Assembly (NCBI GenBank): GCA_021234155.1
Contig: JAJEKV010000024.1
Coordinates: 12,436,913 to 12,500,912, forward strand
Reading direction: 5' to 3'
DNA: 64,000 nucleotides
Origin: Isoetes taiwanensis
Lineage: Eukaryota > Streptophyta > Lycopodiopsida > Isoetales > Isoetaceae
Positions 32,359-44,961 of this stretch are shown here, in pieces. How positions within the stretch are numbered: the first letter of the stretch is position 1; the number at the start of each line of letters is the position of its first letter. Below the pieces are notes generated by a model. That model had not been told where the DNA came from and made no database searches. It was given only the letters and a program-made list of their open reading frames with translations. The position numbers and the translations under genes are program-made.

Positions 32359-35198
32359 CTGGAACATTTTTTGATGTTAGGTTTTTAAGCTGCAGCGGAA
32401 AATTTAGTGCATATTTTGTGGATATAGAACAGTGCGGTCTGTTTGTGTAAATATTGGGGTCCTGAGAAGATTTTGGTTTTCTTGCGGGAACCTACTTGAG
32501 TTTTGGCCTTTGTAACAGCGATCGTTAATGTATATCACTAATATAATGCTCATTCTCTTAGATTGAAACCCATACCACTTTCTTTTTATGTCTTTACATG
32601 TGATTCCTGTTCGATGTTTGAAGCACTTGATTTTTAACGACGTGGATAACTATGATAGAAACATCATAATGCAATAGCCTCAATATGCAAGTTAATATCA
32701 TTACCTAAAAGTTCACATCATTTTGCATATATGCCATTTTGCAATTGTAGTGTATGATGGCTCTGTTTTTGACTTAAGTTAACATGTGCCTAAAAGTGCA
32801 TGCTAAAGATTATTTGTGGCCTTGTGCGAAGTTGTGCCTGACAACCAACGCCGAAGATTATTTGTGGCCTTTTGGAATTGGTAAATGTATTTTTCTGCTA
32901 AAGATTATTTGTGGCCTTGTGCGAAGTTGTGCCTGACAACGGCGAAGATTATTTGTGGCCTTTTAGAATTGGTAAATGTGTTTTTCTGTGGTTGAGTTTT
33001 TTTTTCTCGGACTTTTTAGGTGTTGGGGAGAACTTGAGATGATTTGAATAATAGTTGGGCCGAACTTGAGATGATTTAAATAATTGGGTGTTCACTGGTG
33101 CCAAGTATTTAGTGATGAATGTTGATGCATTAAGAGTTGCTAATGTCATTTTAGCAACAACTGTTGTATGGTTTCAATGGTCAAGGAATAGGATCCTAAG
33201 TTGCCCAATAAGGCTCCAACTTGGCAGGTCTATTTACAGCTAGACGCTGGGCAAATGAAGTTTACAAAGGGATTGAAATAGCAGGCCATTTAACAATTGG
33301 TTAAAGAGGCAATCCTTGCCTAAGTTATTAAGAGTACTTCTAGAGAAGGAATCTCATATTGAATTGGGAATTATAGCAACTAAGGAAGGTCATCCTACAA
33401 TAAGAAGGCGTCTTGTCACGAGGTGTTGTGGATACTCTAATGCAACACCAGATACAAAGTTTACACTAATGGACAGAATGGCAACTTGGTTAACCCATAT
33501 GTATATTGATCTAATTTTTTTAGAGACACAAGTTTTGAATGAATAAATAACAAGTATCAATGTTGTGAAGACGATGAATAGATTGTAAATTAAACAGTAG
33601 TATCATTCATTTAAAGGAATAGACTATTGTAGATGGTCCAGACTGAATTAAGTGGACGTTCAACCTTGAAGAATGCCTTTGGTAATTTAAGCATTTGGAG
33701 GTGTGCTGGAGGATAAGATCCATGACGTTCTGTAGCAGTAATGGAGTAGGAAAAGATGAACTTTAGTTCCTTTGGATTGGAGCTCACATATTTCCAGGTG
33801 AGACATGGAACTCATATCTCAAAAGGTAATTGTAAAGCGCTTGATCTCCTCTTGGCTATAATTCTCTACGTAGCAATGGTGGAAAGAGTCATATTACGAA
33901 AGGATTCATATGACTTTTAATGGGTTATGGGGCCTGCATGTAATGTGAATATTGTAATCATAAAGTCCTTTGGAGATTGATTGTGTAGTGCATAAGCTTT
34001 TATAAGAAAATCTCTGCATCAACAAGATATAGGAGTCCAAAGGAATATAAAGCTTTTATCATCTGAAGAAGTTTCTGGCAACTCAAGGAAACCGAATTAA
34101 CTCAAGGTATTAATATCCATAATTGGTGAAAGACAAGACAAAGAAGTCTCAACTTTGCTTTCTTCTCTTCCATTGGGATGGATGTACTTTTGTTTATTGA
34201 TGCTATTACTAGCGATAGGATAAGATGGTTATTGCATAATTAATTATGGAGATTAGTTTAACGATGAATTGGAGGAAGAGTGAATGTGACGGTCATGGAA
34301 CCTTGGTCACCTTATGCATTATGCACTAGTTTTGCAAGAACAACCACAAAGAGCAATTCCAGAACAATGAAGATCATGCCGACATGTGATTTCTATGTGG
34401 TGCCATAACATACTGCTAGATTCCCAAGCAAGAACACAAGACAATCTTGATACTGATGCGCGAGTATATGACAAGGTAAGATTTATTGGTCCACCTAACC
34501 CTACTATGCAGACATTCTACAGAAAGGTACAAGTAGACCATCTTTTGTTGGAGCTGATGATAAAGTTTCAGCATCCGGATTTCTTCTCATTGTTAGAACA
34601 GCCACCTCTATTACTGGGTTCATACATGAGTGCGGTGGATGCCCACCGCTCTTTGCTACTAAAGTTGTAAATGTTAGTTCACAGGCTCTTTGGCCTCTCC
34701 AAGGCCCTTAATGAGCTAGACAATTAAATTAAATTAAAATTAAATTAATTAATGCGAATGCTCATGCTGATGCTAACGCAAATGCTAGTGCTGTTACTAT
34801 TGCAACCTCTTGGGGTGCTGCGCATGCAACCACTTCCAGCACAACTGCTGCAACTTCCTTATCAACCACATGCACATGGAATACTGCCACTGCCCAATAG
34901 AAGTTGTGACTACATATAGTCTCCCAGAATTGTGAAGGCTTTCTATGGCCTAAGAAGAACATCTTGCATCCCATAGCCAGGGCCATTTTTACAAGGGGGC
35001 ACGATAATCTACAAAAATAGTATATCGTTGCTTTTCCTTGTAAAATGGCATTGACTTTCATAGTTGGGACATGTTTGTTCAATCTTTCTGTGGCATGTTG
35101 TACAATGGCCTGGACCTCTTGTCCGACCATCTTTCCCTTGGACTCTACGGTACAATCTTTGCCGTAATGGCCACTCCAAAAAAAGGTAACTACATATG
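32359..35198. other. Intergenic DNA
   Basis: Apart from the tandem repeat at 32802-32989 and a degenerate GCN-rich stretch at about 34750-34860 I see nothing I can name. Open frames at 33316-33546 and 34386-34670 (+) lack recognisable domains. Confidence 0.4.
32802..32989. repeat. 95-bp tandem repeat
   Basis: Two copies starting at 32802 and 32897, each containing two internal AAGATTATTTGTGGCC sub-repeats and GCGAAGTTGTGCCTGACAAC. They differ by a four-base gap and two to three substitutions. Confidence 0.85.
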
Positions 35199-35503
35199 TG
35201 TCAAGGTTGCACCAAGAAAGGGAGAGAAGGGGATGCACACCAATATCCGAGAGCGCAAGCTCCCAAAACAAAGGCAAATTGGAATTGTATTGAACGTATG
35301 TATGAATACAAGATATAAAAAGGTGCAGTAAATAATAACTGCTCCCGTTACCAACCACACATAATTATGCCGTAACTAATTAAGGCAAGTAGGTGCCGTA
35401 GCTAATTAAGGCAAGTGGATGGGCTGGTGTAGGTGTTGATGAAGTGCTGACCTCTGTGCTGAGTGCTGTCAAGATGGTGATCTCGATATCATATATCTCG
35501 ACA
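35199..35503 (-). repeat. Copia 3' LTR (305 bp)
   Basis: TGTCAAGGTTGC..ATCTCGACA on the plus strand. It differs from the partner LTR by six substitutions that I count, all transitions, and by one 18-bp indel. Confidence 0.93.
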
Positions 35504-35539
35504 CTCCTCCTTGATGAGAGGTCACCATCTCCATGCTCA

Positions 35540-38157
35540 ACCTCCTCCTCCTGGAGATGAGATCTGGAATCTATCAAGACCAATACCAAGTCGATGTCGC
35601 TCAAAGAGGTCACGAGCCAAAGGCTTAGTCAAGAGATCTGCGGTATTGTCCCGTGTAGGAACATGCTCAATCTGAACCTGCTTATCAGCCACAAGGTCCC
35701 TAATGCTTGGGAACATGCTTAGATTTTGGATGTCGAACTTCAGCGGAGCACCAATCAATGCCACCCTTGTTATCCATGAGCATCCTTGCTGGTCCAGGAG
35801 TGCGTTGCCCAATGCCGGCAAGAAAGTCCTTGAAACTAATGATCTCACGGGTTGTTGTAGATGCTGCAACATACTCCGCTTCAGTGGATGAAATAGATAC
35901 ATGCCCTTGTTTCTTGCTGATCCAAGCAATGGCAGCATTAGCAAGCAGAAAACAAATGCCAGATGTGGACCTGGAGTTGTCTATCACATCACTAAGTGAG
36001 GAATCACTATATGTCAGCAATGAAAAAGCATCACTATTGCTGCGATATGTAGGGCCATAATCAGCAGTACCCTTTAAGTAGCGAAGAATGTGCTTGGCGA
36101 TTTCCCAATCCTTATGACCTGGATCTGTTGAAAATTGGCTTAGAGCTATAACAGCAAATGCAATATCAGGTCTGGTGCAAACCATGCAATACATGAGGCT
36201 GCCAATCAATTGCCGAAATGGAACTTTTGCCATAGAAAGACGTTCAACATCAGATTGTGGACAATCTTTCTTAGTGAGAAGAGTACCTGGAGTCATAGGA
36301 ACTTTAGATGGATTGCAATCAGCCATGCCAAAGCGCTCAAGCATTTCTTCAATGTACTTCTTTTGAGAGATATGAAGAATCCCGTTGTTCCGCTCTCTTG
36401 CAATTTGCAAACCCAAACAATAGCGAGCTTCACCCAAGTCTACCATTGGAAACTTAGCAGCAAGCCTTGTCTTGAATTCAGCAATGTGCTCATTATTGTT
36501 GCCTATGAGCAAGGAATCATCCACATACAAAGCAATGATGAGTAAGAACTTGCCTTGACAACGGATGTAGACATTAGAAGCAGCCTCAATAGGCTGGAAT
36601 CCTTGGTCTTTGAAGAAAGAATCTATGGTCTTGTACCAAGCACGTGATGCTTGCTTTAACCCATAAAGTGCCTTGCCTTCGTCAATTTGCATACTAAATG
36701 CTCAAAGACCAGCTTTTGACATAACCCCCGAGGTTGCTTCATATATATTTCTTCATCAAGTTTGCCATTAAGAAATGCCGTTTTGACATCCGCTTGATGA
36801 ACCTCAAGATTATAATGAGCAAAGAAATGCAAGAAGAATGCGAATGCTCATCATCTTGACCACCGGAGAAAATGTTTCCAAGTAATCAATGCCATATTGT
36901 CGGCTGAAACCCCTGCAACCAAACAAGCGTGCTTTTGTAGCTGCCGATGGTGCCATCGATGGAGCTTGCATTTGTAGACCCATTTGTTACCAACCACCTT
37001 CCGATCGTGGAGGAAGAGGAACCAAATCCCAAGTGCCATTTTGAACAATAGAATCCATTTCGTGGTCCATTGCCTCACGCCAATGAGGTGCGGCGAAAGA
37101 CATGAAATAGCTTCACGATAGTCGGTGGGTTCACCGATAATAGCAAAGACCACAAAACTCCATAATGCTGGGCATAATTTCAGCATAGAAAGCAAACCTT
37201 TGAGGAGGAAAACGTTTCCTTTTACCTCGACCAAGTTCTTCTTCAACTCCTCCTTGATCAGGATGATCAAAATCACCTCCTGGATCAGATGGGTCAAGAT
37301 CTCCTCCTAGATTGGATGTGTCAAGATATGGGTCGTGAACAGGAAACGGGGTGCTGTAAGCACTGCAGGTAGTGGGACCGCTGCAGGTGCTGGAACTGCT
37401 GCAGGTGCTGGAATATCAGAAACTGAGTCCGATGGATTGGAAGCTATGGCGTCATCTGTTATCCATGCAGAGATATCAATAAATTCCACATTAGGAGTTT
37501 TTGAACCTTGCTGAAATGCCGAAACATCTTCATGGAAAATAACATCGCGACTAACACAAAGCTTCTTGGTATCCGGATCAATCAGCCTATAACCATGCTT
37601 GCACTGGTCAGAGAAACCCACAAAAATCATTTTCTTGCTGGTATGCTCAAGTTTCTTGCGATTAGCTTTGGGAATAAGCATAAAGGCAGCACATCCAAAG
37701 ACACGCAAGCGAGACAAATTTGGCTTTATGCCAGTGAAAGCTTGTTCAGGAGTCTGATTTTTCACAGCAACAGTGGGCAATCTATTGAGAAGGTAAACTG
37801 AGTACCTTACTGCTTCAGCCCAAAATTGAATGGGTGCTGAGGATTGAGCGAGCAAGCAACGTGCCATGTCAACAATGCTGCGATTCTTCCGTTCAGCAAC
37901 GCCATTATGTTGTGGAGTATGAGGCTCGGTAAGTTGGCGCTCAATACCATGATCAGCACAAAAATGATTGAATGCTTGACTGGTAAATTCTCCACCATTA
38001 TCAGATCTGAGCTTCTTAATCTGATGGGCTACTTGATTCTCAACAAGCGCTTTCCATTCTTCACAAACCTGCTGCTTGGATGCTGTGCCTTTGCTGTCAG
38101 CATCCTTGAAGGCATTGCTGCTACTGTTATTCTTCTTTTTCTTAGCTTTTTCATTAC
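35540..38157 (-). pseudogene. Copia pol: integrase core, reverse transcriptase, RNase H (broken)
   Basis: From 38157 downward: a Lys/Ser-rich linker, LRSDNGGEF (integrase catalytic Asp region), then HNGVAERKNRSI in a shifted frame, AEAVRYSVYLLNRLPT, VFGCAAFMLIPKANRKK and SRDVIFHED. The RT follows near 37130-36700 with several frameshifts (EPTDYREAI, KVVGNKWVYKCK, GIDYLETFSP). Its intact part at 36692-35700 has LYGLKQASRAWY and LYVDDSL, the catalytic motif. RNase H has STEAEYVAAS and ends with HVPTRDNTADLLTKPL after a further frameshift near 35705. The encoded machinery is inactive because of these breaks. Confidence 0.9.
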
Positions 38158-38162
38158 CTTTT
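38158..38162. repeat. Target-site duplication, left copy (CTTTT)
   Basis: CTTTT at 38158-38162 matches 44957-44961 on the other side of the nested chromovirus. Both lie inside copia gag/pol sequence. Confidence 0.9.
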
Positions 38163-39099
38163 TGTCACGCAGCAATACTGCAGCTTCCCAACAACGGGGA
38201 AGGGCCACCGATCTACCGCCCACTCCACGAACTCCCAGAGTTCCCCACGATCGATGGGATTAGCCTTCCAAAGACTAATCAGGAAGCCTGGCTTCCTCTT
38301 GATCCCTTCTAAAAGAATCGAATGATCCTTTACACACAAGGATCAGTGAATTATCTCCCTGAGATAATTCCTTGATGCAAGCTCACTCTTGCAAGCAATA
38401 CTGCAGCCAATGTAACCCACACCGTTGCACTCCAATTACAAGTGAATCTCTTGCAAGGATTTGCAAGCATTCAGCCCGGATTGCTTCCCTAATATCCAGC
38501 CACCCCCAGGGTGCTTTAGGGACCAAAACCGTACTCAAAGAGGTCGGATTTGGCTGCAAAATACCAAGGACTCCTTGGCTGGTCTGTAACAGAAACAAAA
38601 CAGCAATATTCAAGCCTTTTCCAATTCGTGGGTCTATCAAAAGCACCCTCTTTGGCTTTAAATAGGACCGATTTGGGCTCTAACATGCATGATCTATCAG
38701 TTTAGATCATCCCCAGGTGTCAATCATGCCTTGGCATGCAATCCAAGAGAGGAATCCGGCCTGCTGTAGTTGGATCAGCCTTGTATCAGAAAGCATTCGA
38801 AGCTTTCCAAGCTAATTCCCTATTGGTTCACCCAAACCAATAGTATCGTGCCACGTGGCTTCCTTTAACATTTATATTAATGTTACAAGGAACCATAGCT
38901 AATGTTTTATTGCTAACATTAAATGTTGTGCCCCTAGGGCCAACTTTGCTAACCCCTGAACGTCCTCATAGCCCGATTATGAGCTTATGGTCCGCCGCAT
39001 AGCCACTATGCCTCCGGCATGCTATCGACGGTACCCCCGTGCTCATGGATATCCGTCAGGAGTCCGTAAAAATGGCCACTCCTGGAAGCACCTGTAACA
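38163..39099 (-). repeat. Chromovirus 3' LTR (937 bp)
   Basis: Starts TGTCACGCAGCAATACTGC and ends CACCTGTAACA. It is the same length as its partner at 44020-44956. Confidence 0.96.
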
Positions 39100-39129
39100 A
39101 TTCCTCCCTCCTCTAAGACCTTGTCCTCA

Positions 39130-40201
39130 AGGTATTTTAATTAGTTCAGGTGAGGAAACCGTTGTACGAACTCATCCGACTCCCATGTGGCGTCCTCGGG
39201 AGTCTAGCCTCACCACAAGACCAAATGTTCTACAACATCTCTGTTGCGCAGCTGCCGAACTCTTTTATCCCAAAAGACGTTCTGGCGTTACAGAGGAGTT
39301 TAAGACAAGCGGTATACTCTCAGGACTAACCACGTTATCCGTATCTAGTATAGCACGCTTCAGTTGACTTACATGAAACACAGGATGGATCCCTAAGTCC
39401 TGTGGTAAGCTCAACTCATATGCCATTGGACCTATTCTTTTCAGAATTTTAAAGGGTCCGGCATATCGCGGGGTAAGCTTAGGCACCCGTCCTTTCACTA
39501 AAGGTCGTAAAGTATTCACCCTTAGTGACGAAGGATAGACCACTCTCAAAAAGACATAGTCTCCTTCTTTATAGGAGACATCCCGTCTATGCTTATTAGC
39601 AGTAGACTTATATCGATCCTGAGCCCTCTCAAATTCAAATTGCATTGACGCAAAGATTGCATCCATATCCCGCAACATATTCACAGTTGCTTCCGCTTTG
39701 AGATACTTGTGCATCCCAAAGATAAGTTCTCTGTTCCTACCATCATAGCCACAAAAGGTGTCATCTTGATACCCAGATGATGGCTATTGTTGTAGGCAAA
39801 TTCCAAGTAGGGCAAATAATCCTCCCACTTAGATTGTTTTTCATGAACAAAACTTCTCAACATATCCTCCGGATCATGTTGATTCTCTCGGTTGTCCATC
39901 GGTCTCATGGATGATTCCCACTACTCATAATGCAACCGTATTTTTTTAACCCCTTCATCAGGTCTCTCCAAAATTGACCTGTGAACTTGGTATCCCTATC
40001 ACTTATAATAGATAGCCGAAACTCAAATGTCGGGAACACGTACTGCATGTAAGCTGCAGCTACGTCGAATCCCGTAGCATCACCCCTTAGAGGTATAAAC
40101 TTAACATACTTAGTCAAGCAATCAACCACTACTAAGATCCGGGTGTCTTTGCTTAGCGACCGGGTAATGAGACTATAAAGTCCATACTCACACATTCCCA
40201 C
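39130..40201 (-). pseudogene. Chromovirus integrase C-terminal part and chromodomain-like tail (broken)
   Basis: Continues pol after a frame break near 40160-40200. It contains VVVDCLTKYVKFIPL, LSIISDRDTKFTGQFW, EDYLPYLEFAYNN, then RYAGPFKILKRIG and PVFHVSQLKRA. Further frame changes lie near 39905 and 39700. Beyond the stop after LLG (about 39265), another frame continues as a chromodomain-like tail containing EDATWES, with a stop inside it. Confidence 0.88.
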
Positions 40202-42300
40202 CTTTCATTAGGTACTGGAATGGGTTGTAATAGGCCCGGGGTCTTGCCATGGTCAGCTTTCACAGCCTGACATACCAAACAATGTGAAACCATTTGTTTC
40301 ACTTGGTCTTGCAAACCTGGCCAATAATATTGCCTTTTAACCAGCTCATAGGTTTTCCATTCACCCCCATGCCCAGCTTGTGGGGTGTCATGATGTTCAC
40401 GGATAATTGCTTCTCGCAATTCTTCGTACAAAGGAACATGCACTCTTCCTTTATAGAAGTATAACCCTTCTTGCTCGGTCCACCAATCCCCAGTTTTGCT
40501 GACTGCAGGATCTTGCTGATCCTTTGCATACGCATCCCTAATCCTCTGGAAAAGGTCATTCTCCATGATAGCAAGAGCATTCACATGCTTAATCCTTGAT
40601 AAAGCATCAGCTACTGGGTTATTCTTCCCAGGCGTATGCTCAATACTAAAATGAAATTCATGGAGAAAATCAAGCCATCTAGCCTGCCTAGAGCTAATCT
40701 CAGCTTGACTTTGCAAAAACCTCAAGGGTTTATGATCAGTATAAACGACAAACTTGCGTGGTTCCTTACTTGTACCACTTCTCAAGTAATGCCTCCATAT
40801 TTTTAAAGCGTGAACTATAGCCAATAGTTCTTGCTCATATGTTGCATAATTCCGCTCTGCAGAATTAAGTTTTCGGCTTTCATAAGCCACTACCCGACCT
40901 TGCTGCATTAATACAGCCCCAACTGCTTGACTACAAGCATCGGTATAAACCTCAAAGGATTCATTAAGATCGGGAACCTTTAATATGGGGCTACTAACCA
41001 ACAACCTTTTGACAAGCTCAAAAGCTTCTTGTTGTGCTTTCTCCCATACATACTCACGATCTTTCTTCAACAGATCCGTGAGTGGAGCTACTACTTTTGA
41101 AAATTTCGGCACAAATTTTCTATAATACGTAGCCAAACCCAGAAAACTTCTCAACTCGGAAACATTTTCAGGTGGTAGCCAGTCTTGCACTGCTTGCACC
41201 TTACTGGGATCCGGCGACACTCCCTCCCCCGAAAGAATGTGTCCAAGGTATGCAACCCTTTGCTTAAGAAAATCACACTTGGATATCTTAGCATAGAGTT
41301 TCTGAGTTCGAAGAGTTTGCAATACTTGCTCCAAATGAGCAAAGTGCTCTTCTAGTGTTTGTGAATATACAAGTATATCATCGAGAAACACCTCAACAAA
41401 CTTATCTAAGTATTCCGAGAATACTTGATTCATCAACCTCATAAAGGTTGCGGGAGCGTTTGTGAGACCAAACGGCATCACTAAGAACTCATAGTGCCCC
41501 TGATGAGTTCTAAAGGCCGTCTTAGGTTCATCACCTTCCCGAATCCTAATTTGATGGTATCCACTACGTAAATCAATCTTAGTGAACCATTTGGCTCCAC
41601 CAAGTCGATCTAGAATATCATCTATTCTAGGCAATGGATATCTATCTTTGATAGTTGCCTTGTTAAGGGCACGATAGTCTATGCACATTCGCATAGTCTC
41701 GTCCTTTTTCTTAACAAGCAAAACTGGACTCGCAAAAGGCGATTTACTAGGCCTAATAAATCCCCTAGCGAGCAGTTCTTTAACTTGATGCTTGACTTCC
41801 TCTAACTCTAGAGGACTAAGATGATATGGAGCACGCACCATTGGCTTAACCCCTGGTTCAAGCACAATTTCATGCTCAACTCCCCGAGAAGGTGGTGGCC
41901 CTTTCGGCAACTCTTCTGGGAACACGTCTTTAAATCTTTCCAAAAGATTTTGTAATTCTTGATTTACATCTGAACCTAGTTCAATGTTTACATCCATAGA
42001 ATTACAAAACTTAACCACATCATCATCAGGCATGATATACATCAAGAAAAAGCTATCTTTATTAACTTGAAAACATCGTTTTGCCTCAGTGGCAGACAAC
42101 AATTTTCCAGGTCCTACATAAGGTAAGCCATGGAGAGTAATTGTTTTGTTAGGTGAAATTTTGATCATTACAGTATGGGATGGCCATAAAATGATTGGCT
42201 GAGCTTTTTGCAACCACTGGATTCCCAGAATCACATCGTAGCGGTTTAGCTTAGCAATATCAAAATCAATGACCATAGAGGCAAAGATCACGAAGTCTCC
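40153..42300 (-). CDS. Chromovirus pol: protease end, reverse transcriptase, RNase H, integrase HHCC
   Basis: An open frame of about 712 codons with no internal stop. In order: end of the aspartic protease ([10 protein letters not shown]); RT with [53 protein letters not shown] and the catalytic [10 protein letters not shown]; RNase H with [16 protein letters not shown] and DHKPLRFL; integrase zinc-binding HH..CLVC; and [15 protein letters not shown] just before the stop. It begins in the -1 frame relative to the gag-protease frame, with no ATG at the join. Such a long open frame suggests fairly recent insertion, but the integrase breaks make the copy inactive. Confidence 0.9.
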   Translation of the reverse strand, partial: GDFVIFASMVIDFDIAKLNRYDVILGIQWLQKAQPIILWPSHTVMIKISPNKTITLHGLPYVGPGKLLSATEAKRCFQVNKDSFFLMYIMPDDDVVKFCNSMDVNIELGSDVNQELQNLLERFKDVFPEELPKGPPPSRGVEHEIVLEPGVKPMVRAPYHLSPLELEEVKHQVKELLARGFIRPSKSPFASPVLLVKKKDETMRMCIDYRALNKATIKDRYPLPRIDDILDRLGGAKWFTKIDLRSGYHQIRIREGDEPKTAFRTHQGHYEFLVMPFGLTNAPATFMRLMNQVFSEYLDKFVEVFLDDILVYSQTLEEHFAHLEQVLQTLRTQKLYAKISKCDFLKQRVAYLGHILSGEGVSPDPSKVQAVQDWLPPENVSELRSFLGLATYYRKFVPKFSKVVAPLTDLLKKDREYVWEKAQQEAFELVKRLLVSSPILKVPDLNESFEVYTDACSQAVGAVLMQQGRVVAYESRKLNSAERNYATYEQELLAIVHALKIWRHYLRSGTSKEPRKFVVYTDHKPLRFLQSQAEISSRQARWLDFLHEFHFSIEHTPGKNNPVADALSRIKHVNALAIMENDLFQRIRDAYAKDQQDPAVSKTGDWWTEQEGLYFYKGRVHVPLYEELREAIIREHHDTPQAGHGGEWKTYELVKRQYYWPGLQDQVKQMVSHCLVCQAVKADHGKTPGLLQPIPVPNERWECVSMDFIVSLPGR

Positions 42301-44000
42301 TTATCCACCAACTTCAAACGAACGCCCCGCTTGTTGATGATGGTGCCGAAGTCCGGGACCCACCCAGCAGCCTCAATAACATAAGGATGCACCTCGCTTA
42401 AGCTCAAGCCCAGCTCCTCTACCACATCTGCAGAAATAAAGTTGTGAGTACTTCCAGAATCAATCAAGACAATCAAGTCCTTACCATTGATCCTTCCTAA
42501 CAACCTTATCACATTATCGGCATAAGCTTGTGTAGGACTTACCATATCCTCTTCACGAGCAATCACTGATAATGATTTCACCTCTGTCTCGCCCTTGGAG
42601 GTACCTGCCAAAACCTTCTTATCTTTCTGTGGCTTTGTACAGTCTCTAGCATAATGGCCCACAATGCCACAGTTATAACATCCCTTGGATGTTTTAGTTT
42701 TAGCACTAGCCTCCTTAGGCTTTTCCATCCGCTTTTCCTTAGCCGGATTTTTCTTTTGCTTTTTGGAAGGTGACCCAATCTGAGAGGCACCCCCGTTCCT
42801 CCTTGCCTTCCATTCAGCAATTCTTTGGGCTTTACGGGATTCCTCCCTACCAACCAGCTTCCTAGCCAGTTCTACTGCAAGCTCAAAACTCGCAGGCTCG
42901 ACTTGAAGCATATGCTTTTGAATATTGGCATCCTTTAGCCCATTCACGAAATGATCAACCCTCATTCCGGTTGTCAATTCTGGCAAACGTGAGAACAACG
43001 CTCGTAGTTCTGCCACATAATCTTGCAGAGTCCCAGTCTGCACAGTTTCTTTCAACTGTATCAAGGCATGTCGCCGGTCATAGTGGGGAGCATACTCTTG
43101 CCTGAATAGCTTACAAAATTCAGCCCAAGTGCATAGCTTTCGTCCATCTTCAGTATGGGTATTCCACCATTCGGTCGCCCGACCCTTAAGCTTCAATGTG
43201 GCATACAATAAACGAGCAGGCTCGCTTTTCTTTGTTGCCGCAAAATAAAGCTTCATTTGGTTAAACCAGAGCATGGCTTGCTCTGGAGTAACATCCTTCC
43301 CATAGAAATCTGGCATTTTAACCCGTTCAAGAGACTTGATCTCCTCTTCTGACAATTCTCCCAGAGAATCTTCAGATGGGTTATTACCTTCATGATTCTC
43401 TATGTTTACTTGAGGGATTTCGGTTGCAACTCCAAGTTGCCTGCTATTAACCCCTCCAACAGCATCATTTCTAGGTTCTCCGCTTGACCCCAGGCCTACG
43501 GCAGCACCTCTTGCTTCCTGCAAGTACTTTTCCATGGTGGACATCAGACGCTGTTCTCGGGCATTTCCCTCGGAAGCCCAAGTGCTCAACTGCTCTTGAA
43601 ATTTTCCCAAAATTTCCTTGAGCAATTTTTGTTCTTTACGAGTTTTCTCAAACTCTTCATTGAGCTGATGGAATCTCTGTTCCAATGGTTCCTCAGTTGC
43701 ATTGTTTTGCCCCTGAGGGTTTTCTATGGAAGGGTTTATGTTACCTGGATGAGGTTCTCCTCCCTGAGGATCATTCTCCTTGGTAACCACTTCCTGAGTT
43801 TCATTTCTAGCGCCATCTTCCTTGGCCGCCCCAACCTCTGCCTCGAATTCAAATTCAGGCAGATCATCATCCAGATGGATGTCCTGCAAAACTGGCAGTA
43901 TTCCCTCATCAGCAGGGTGAACTTCTGGCATGCCATCCACTGGCCGCCCCATACCTGCTGGAACATTCTCAGAAACATTCTCAGGTCCCTGATCTGCCAT
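42288..44000 (-). CDS. Chromovirus gag and protease start
   Basis: A 570-codon open frame starting with ATG at 44000, only four bases after the PBS. It has an acidic N-terminus, a coiled-coil-like stretch near residues 110-160 ([20 protein letters not shown]), the capsid-type retrotransposon gag domain (about 225-400, with [12 protein letters not shown] and [15 protein letters not shown]), a CCHC knuckle [14 protein letters not shown] and an aspartic protease active site [10 protein letters not shown]. It ends in TGA at 42288-42290 about 30 residues before the protease would end. The rest lies in the -1 frame. There is no obvious slippery heptamer at the join, so an indel is more likely than programmed frameshifting. 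Confidence 0.92.
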   Translation of the reverse strand: MADQGPENVSENVPAGMGRPVDGMPEVHPADEGILPVLQDIHLDDDLPEFEFEAEVGAAKEDGARNETQEVVTKENDPQGGEPHPGNINPSIENPQGQNNATEEPLEQRFHQLNEEFEKTRKEQKLLKEILGKFQEQLSTWASEGNAREQRLMSTMEKYLQEARGAAVGLGSSGEPRNDAVGGVNSRQLGVATEIPQVNIENHEGNNPSEDSLGELSEEEIKSLERVKMPDFYGKDVTPEQAMLWFNQMKLYFAATKKSEPARLLYATLKLKGRATEWWNTHTEDGRKLCTWAEFCKLFRQEYAPHYDRRHALIQLKETVQTGTLQDYVAELRALFSRLPELTTGMRVDHFVNGLKDANIQKHMLQVEPASFELAVELARKLVGREESRKAQRIAEWKARRNGGASQIGSPSKKQKKNPAKEKRMEKPKEASAKTKTSKGCYNCGIVGHYARDCTKPQKDKKVLAGTSKGETEVKSLSVIAREEDMVSPTQAYADNVIRLLGRINGKDLIVLIDSGSTHNFISADVVEELGLSLSEVHPYVIEAAGWVPDFGTIINKRGVRLKLVDKETS

Positions 44001-44003
44001 TAT

Positions 44004-44015
44004 GCTCTGATACCA
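44004..44015 (-). promoter_or_regulatory. Chromovirus primer-binding site
   Basis: TGGTATCAGAGC on the minus strand, four bases from the LTR end at 44020. Confidence 0.92.
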
Positions 44016-44019
44016 AAAT

Positions 44020-44956
44020 TGTCACGCAACAATACTGCAGCTTCCCAACAACGGGGAAGGGCCACCGATCTACCGCCCACTCCACGAACTCCCAGAGTTC
44101 CCCACGATCGATGGGATTAGCCTTCCAGAGACTAATCAGGAAGCCTGGCTTCCTCTTGATCCTTTCCAAAAGAATCGAATGATCCTTTACACACAAGGAT
44201 CAGTGAATTATCTCCCTGAGATAATTCCTTGATGCAAGCACACTCTTGCAAGCAATACTGCAGCCAATGTAACCCACACCGTTGCACTCCAATTACAAGT
44301 GAATCTCTTGTAAGAATGTGCAAGCATTCAGCCCGGATTGCTTCCCTAATATCCAGCCACCCCCAGGGTGCTTCAGGGACCAAAACCGTGCTCAAACAGG
44401 TCGGATTTGGCTGGAGAATACCAGAGACTACTTGGCTGGTCTGTAACAGCAGCAAAACAGCAAATTTCAAGCCTTTATCAATTCGTGGGTCTATCAAAAG
44501 CACCCTCTCTGGCTTTAAATAGGACCGATTTGGGCTCTAACATGCATGATCTATCAGTTTAGATCATCCCCAGGTGTCAATCATGCCTTGGCATGCAATC
44601 CAAGAGAGAAATCCGGCCTGCTGTAGTTGGATCAGCCTTGTATCAGAAAGCATTCGAAGCTTTCTAAGCTAATTCCCTATTGGTTCACCCAAACCAATAG
44701 TATCGTGCCACGTGGCTTCCTTTAACATTTATATTAATGTTACAAGGAACCATAGCTAATGTTTTATTGCTAACATTAAATGTTGTGCCCCTAGGGCCAA
44801 CTTTGCTAACCCCTGAACGTCCCCATAGCCCGATTACGAGCTTATGGTCCGCCGCATAGCCACTATGCCCCCGGCATGCTATCGACGGTACCCCCGTGCT
44901 CATGGATATCCGTCAGGAGTCCGTAAAAACGGCCAGCCCTGGAAGCACCTGTAACA
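44020..44956 (-). repeat. Chromovirus 5' LTR (937 bp)
   Basis: Starts TGTCACGCAACAATACTGC and ends CACCTGTAACA, followed by the CTTTT duplication. Confidence 0.96.
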
Positions 44957-44961
44957 CTTTT

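Larger units (their letters stand above)
38163..44956 (-). mobile_element. Full-length Ty3/Gypsy chromovirus nested in the copia element
   Basis: 6,794 bp, minus strand. LTRs at 38163-39099 and 44020-44956 (937 bp each, TG..CA), PBS 44004-44015, purine tract at 39100-39116, 5-bp CTTTT target duplication. It carries gag-protease and pol frames with all domains, including integrase and a chromodomain-like end, but with several frameshifts and stops. I count about 31 LTR differences (3.3%). Confidence 0.97.

Noticed and set aside
34762-35358. 198-codon minus-strand open frame
   Set aside because: It runs from a GCN-rich low-complexity stretch into the copia LTR and has no domain or start context.
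38029-38665. Open frames across 38.0-38.7 kb, repeated at 43.6-44.5 kb
   Set aside because: They span the chromovirus LTR border and are identical in both LTRs, so they are not genes.
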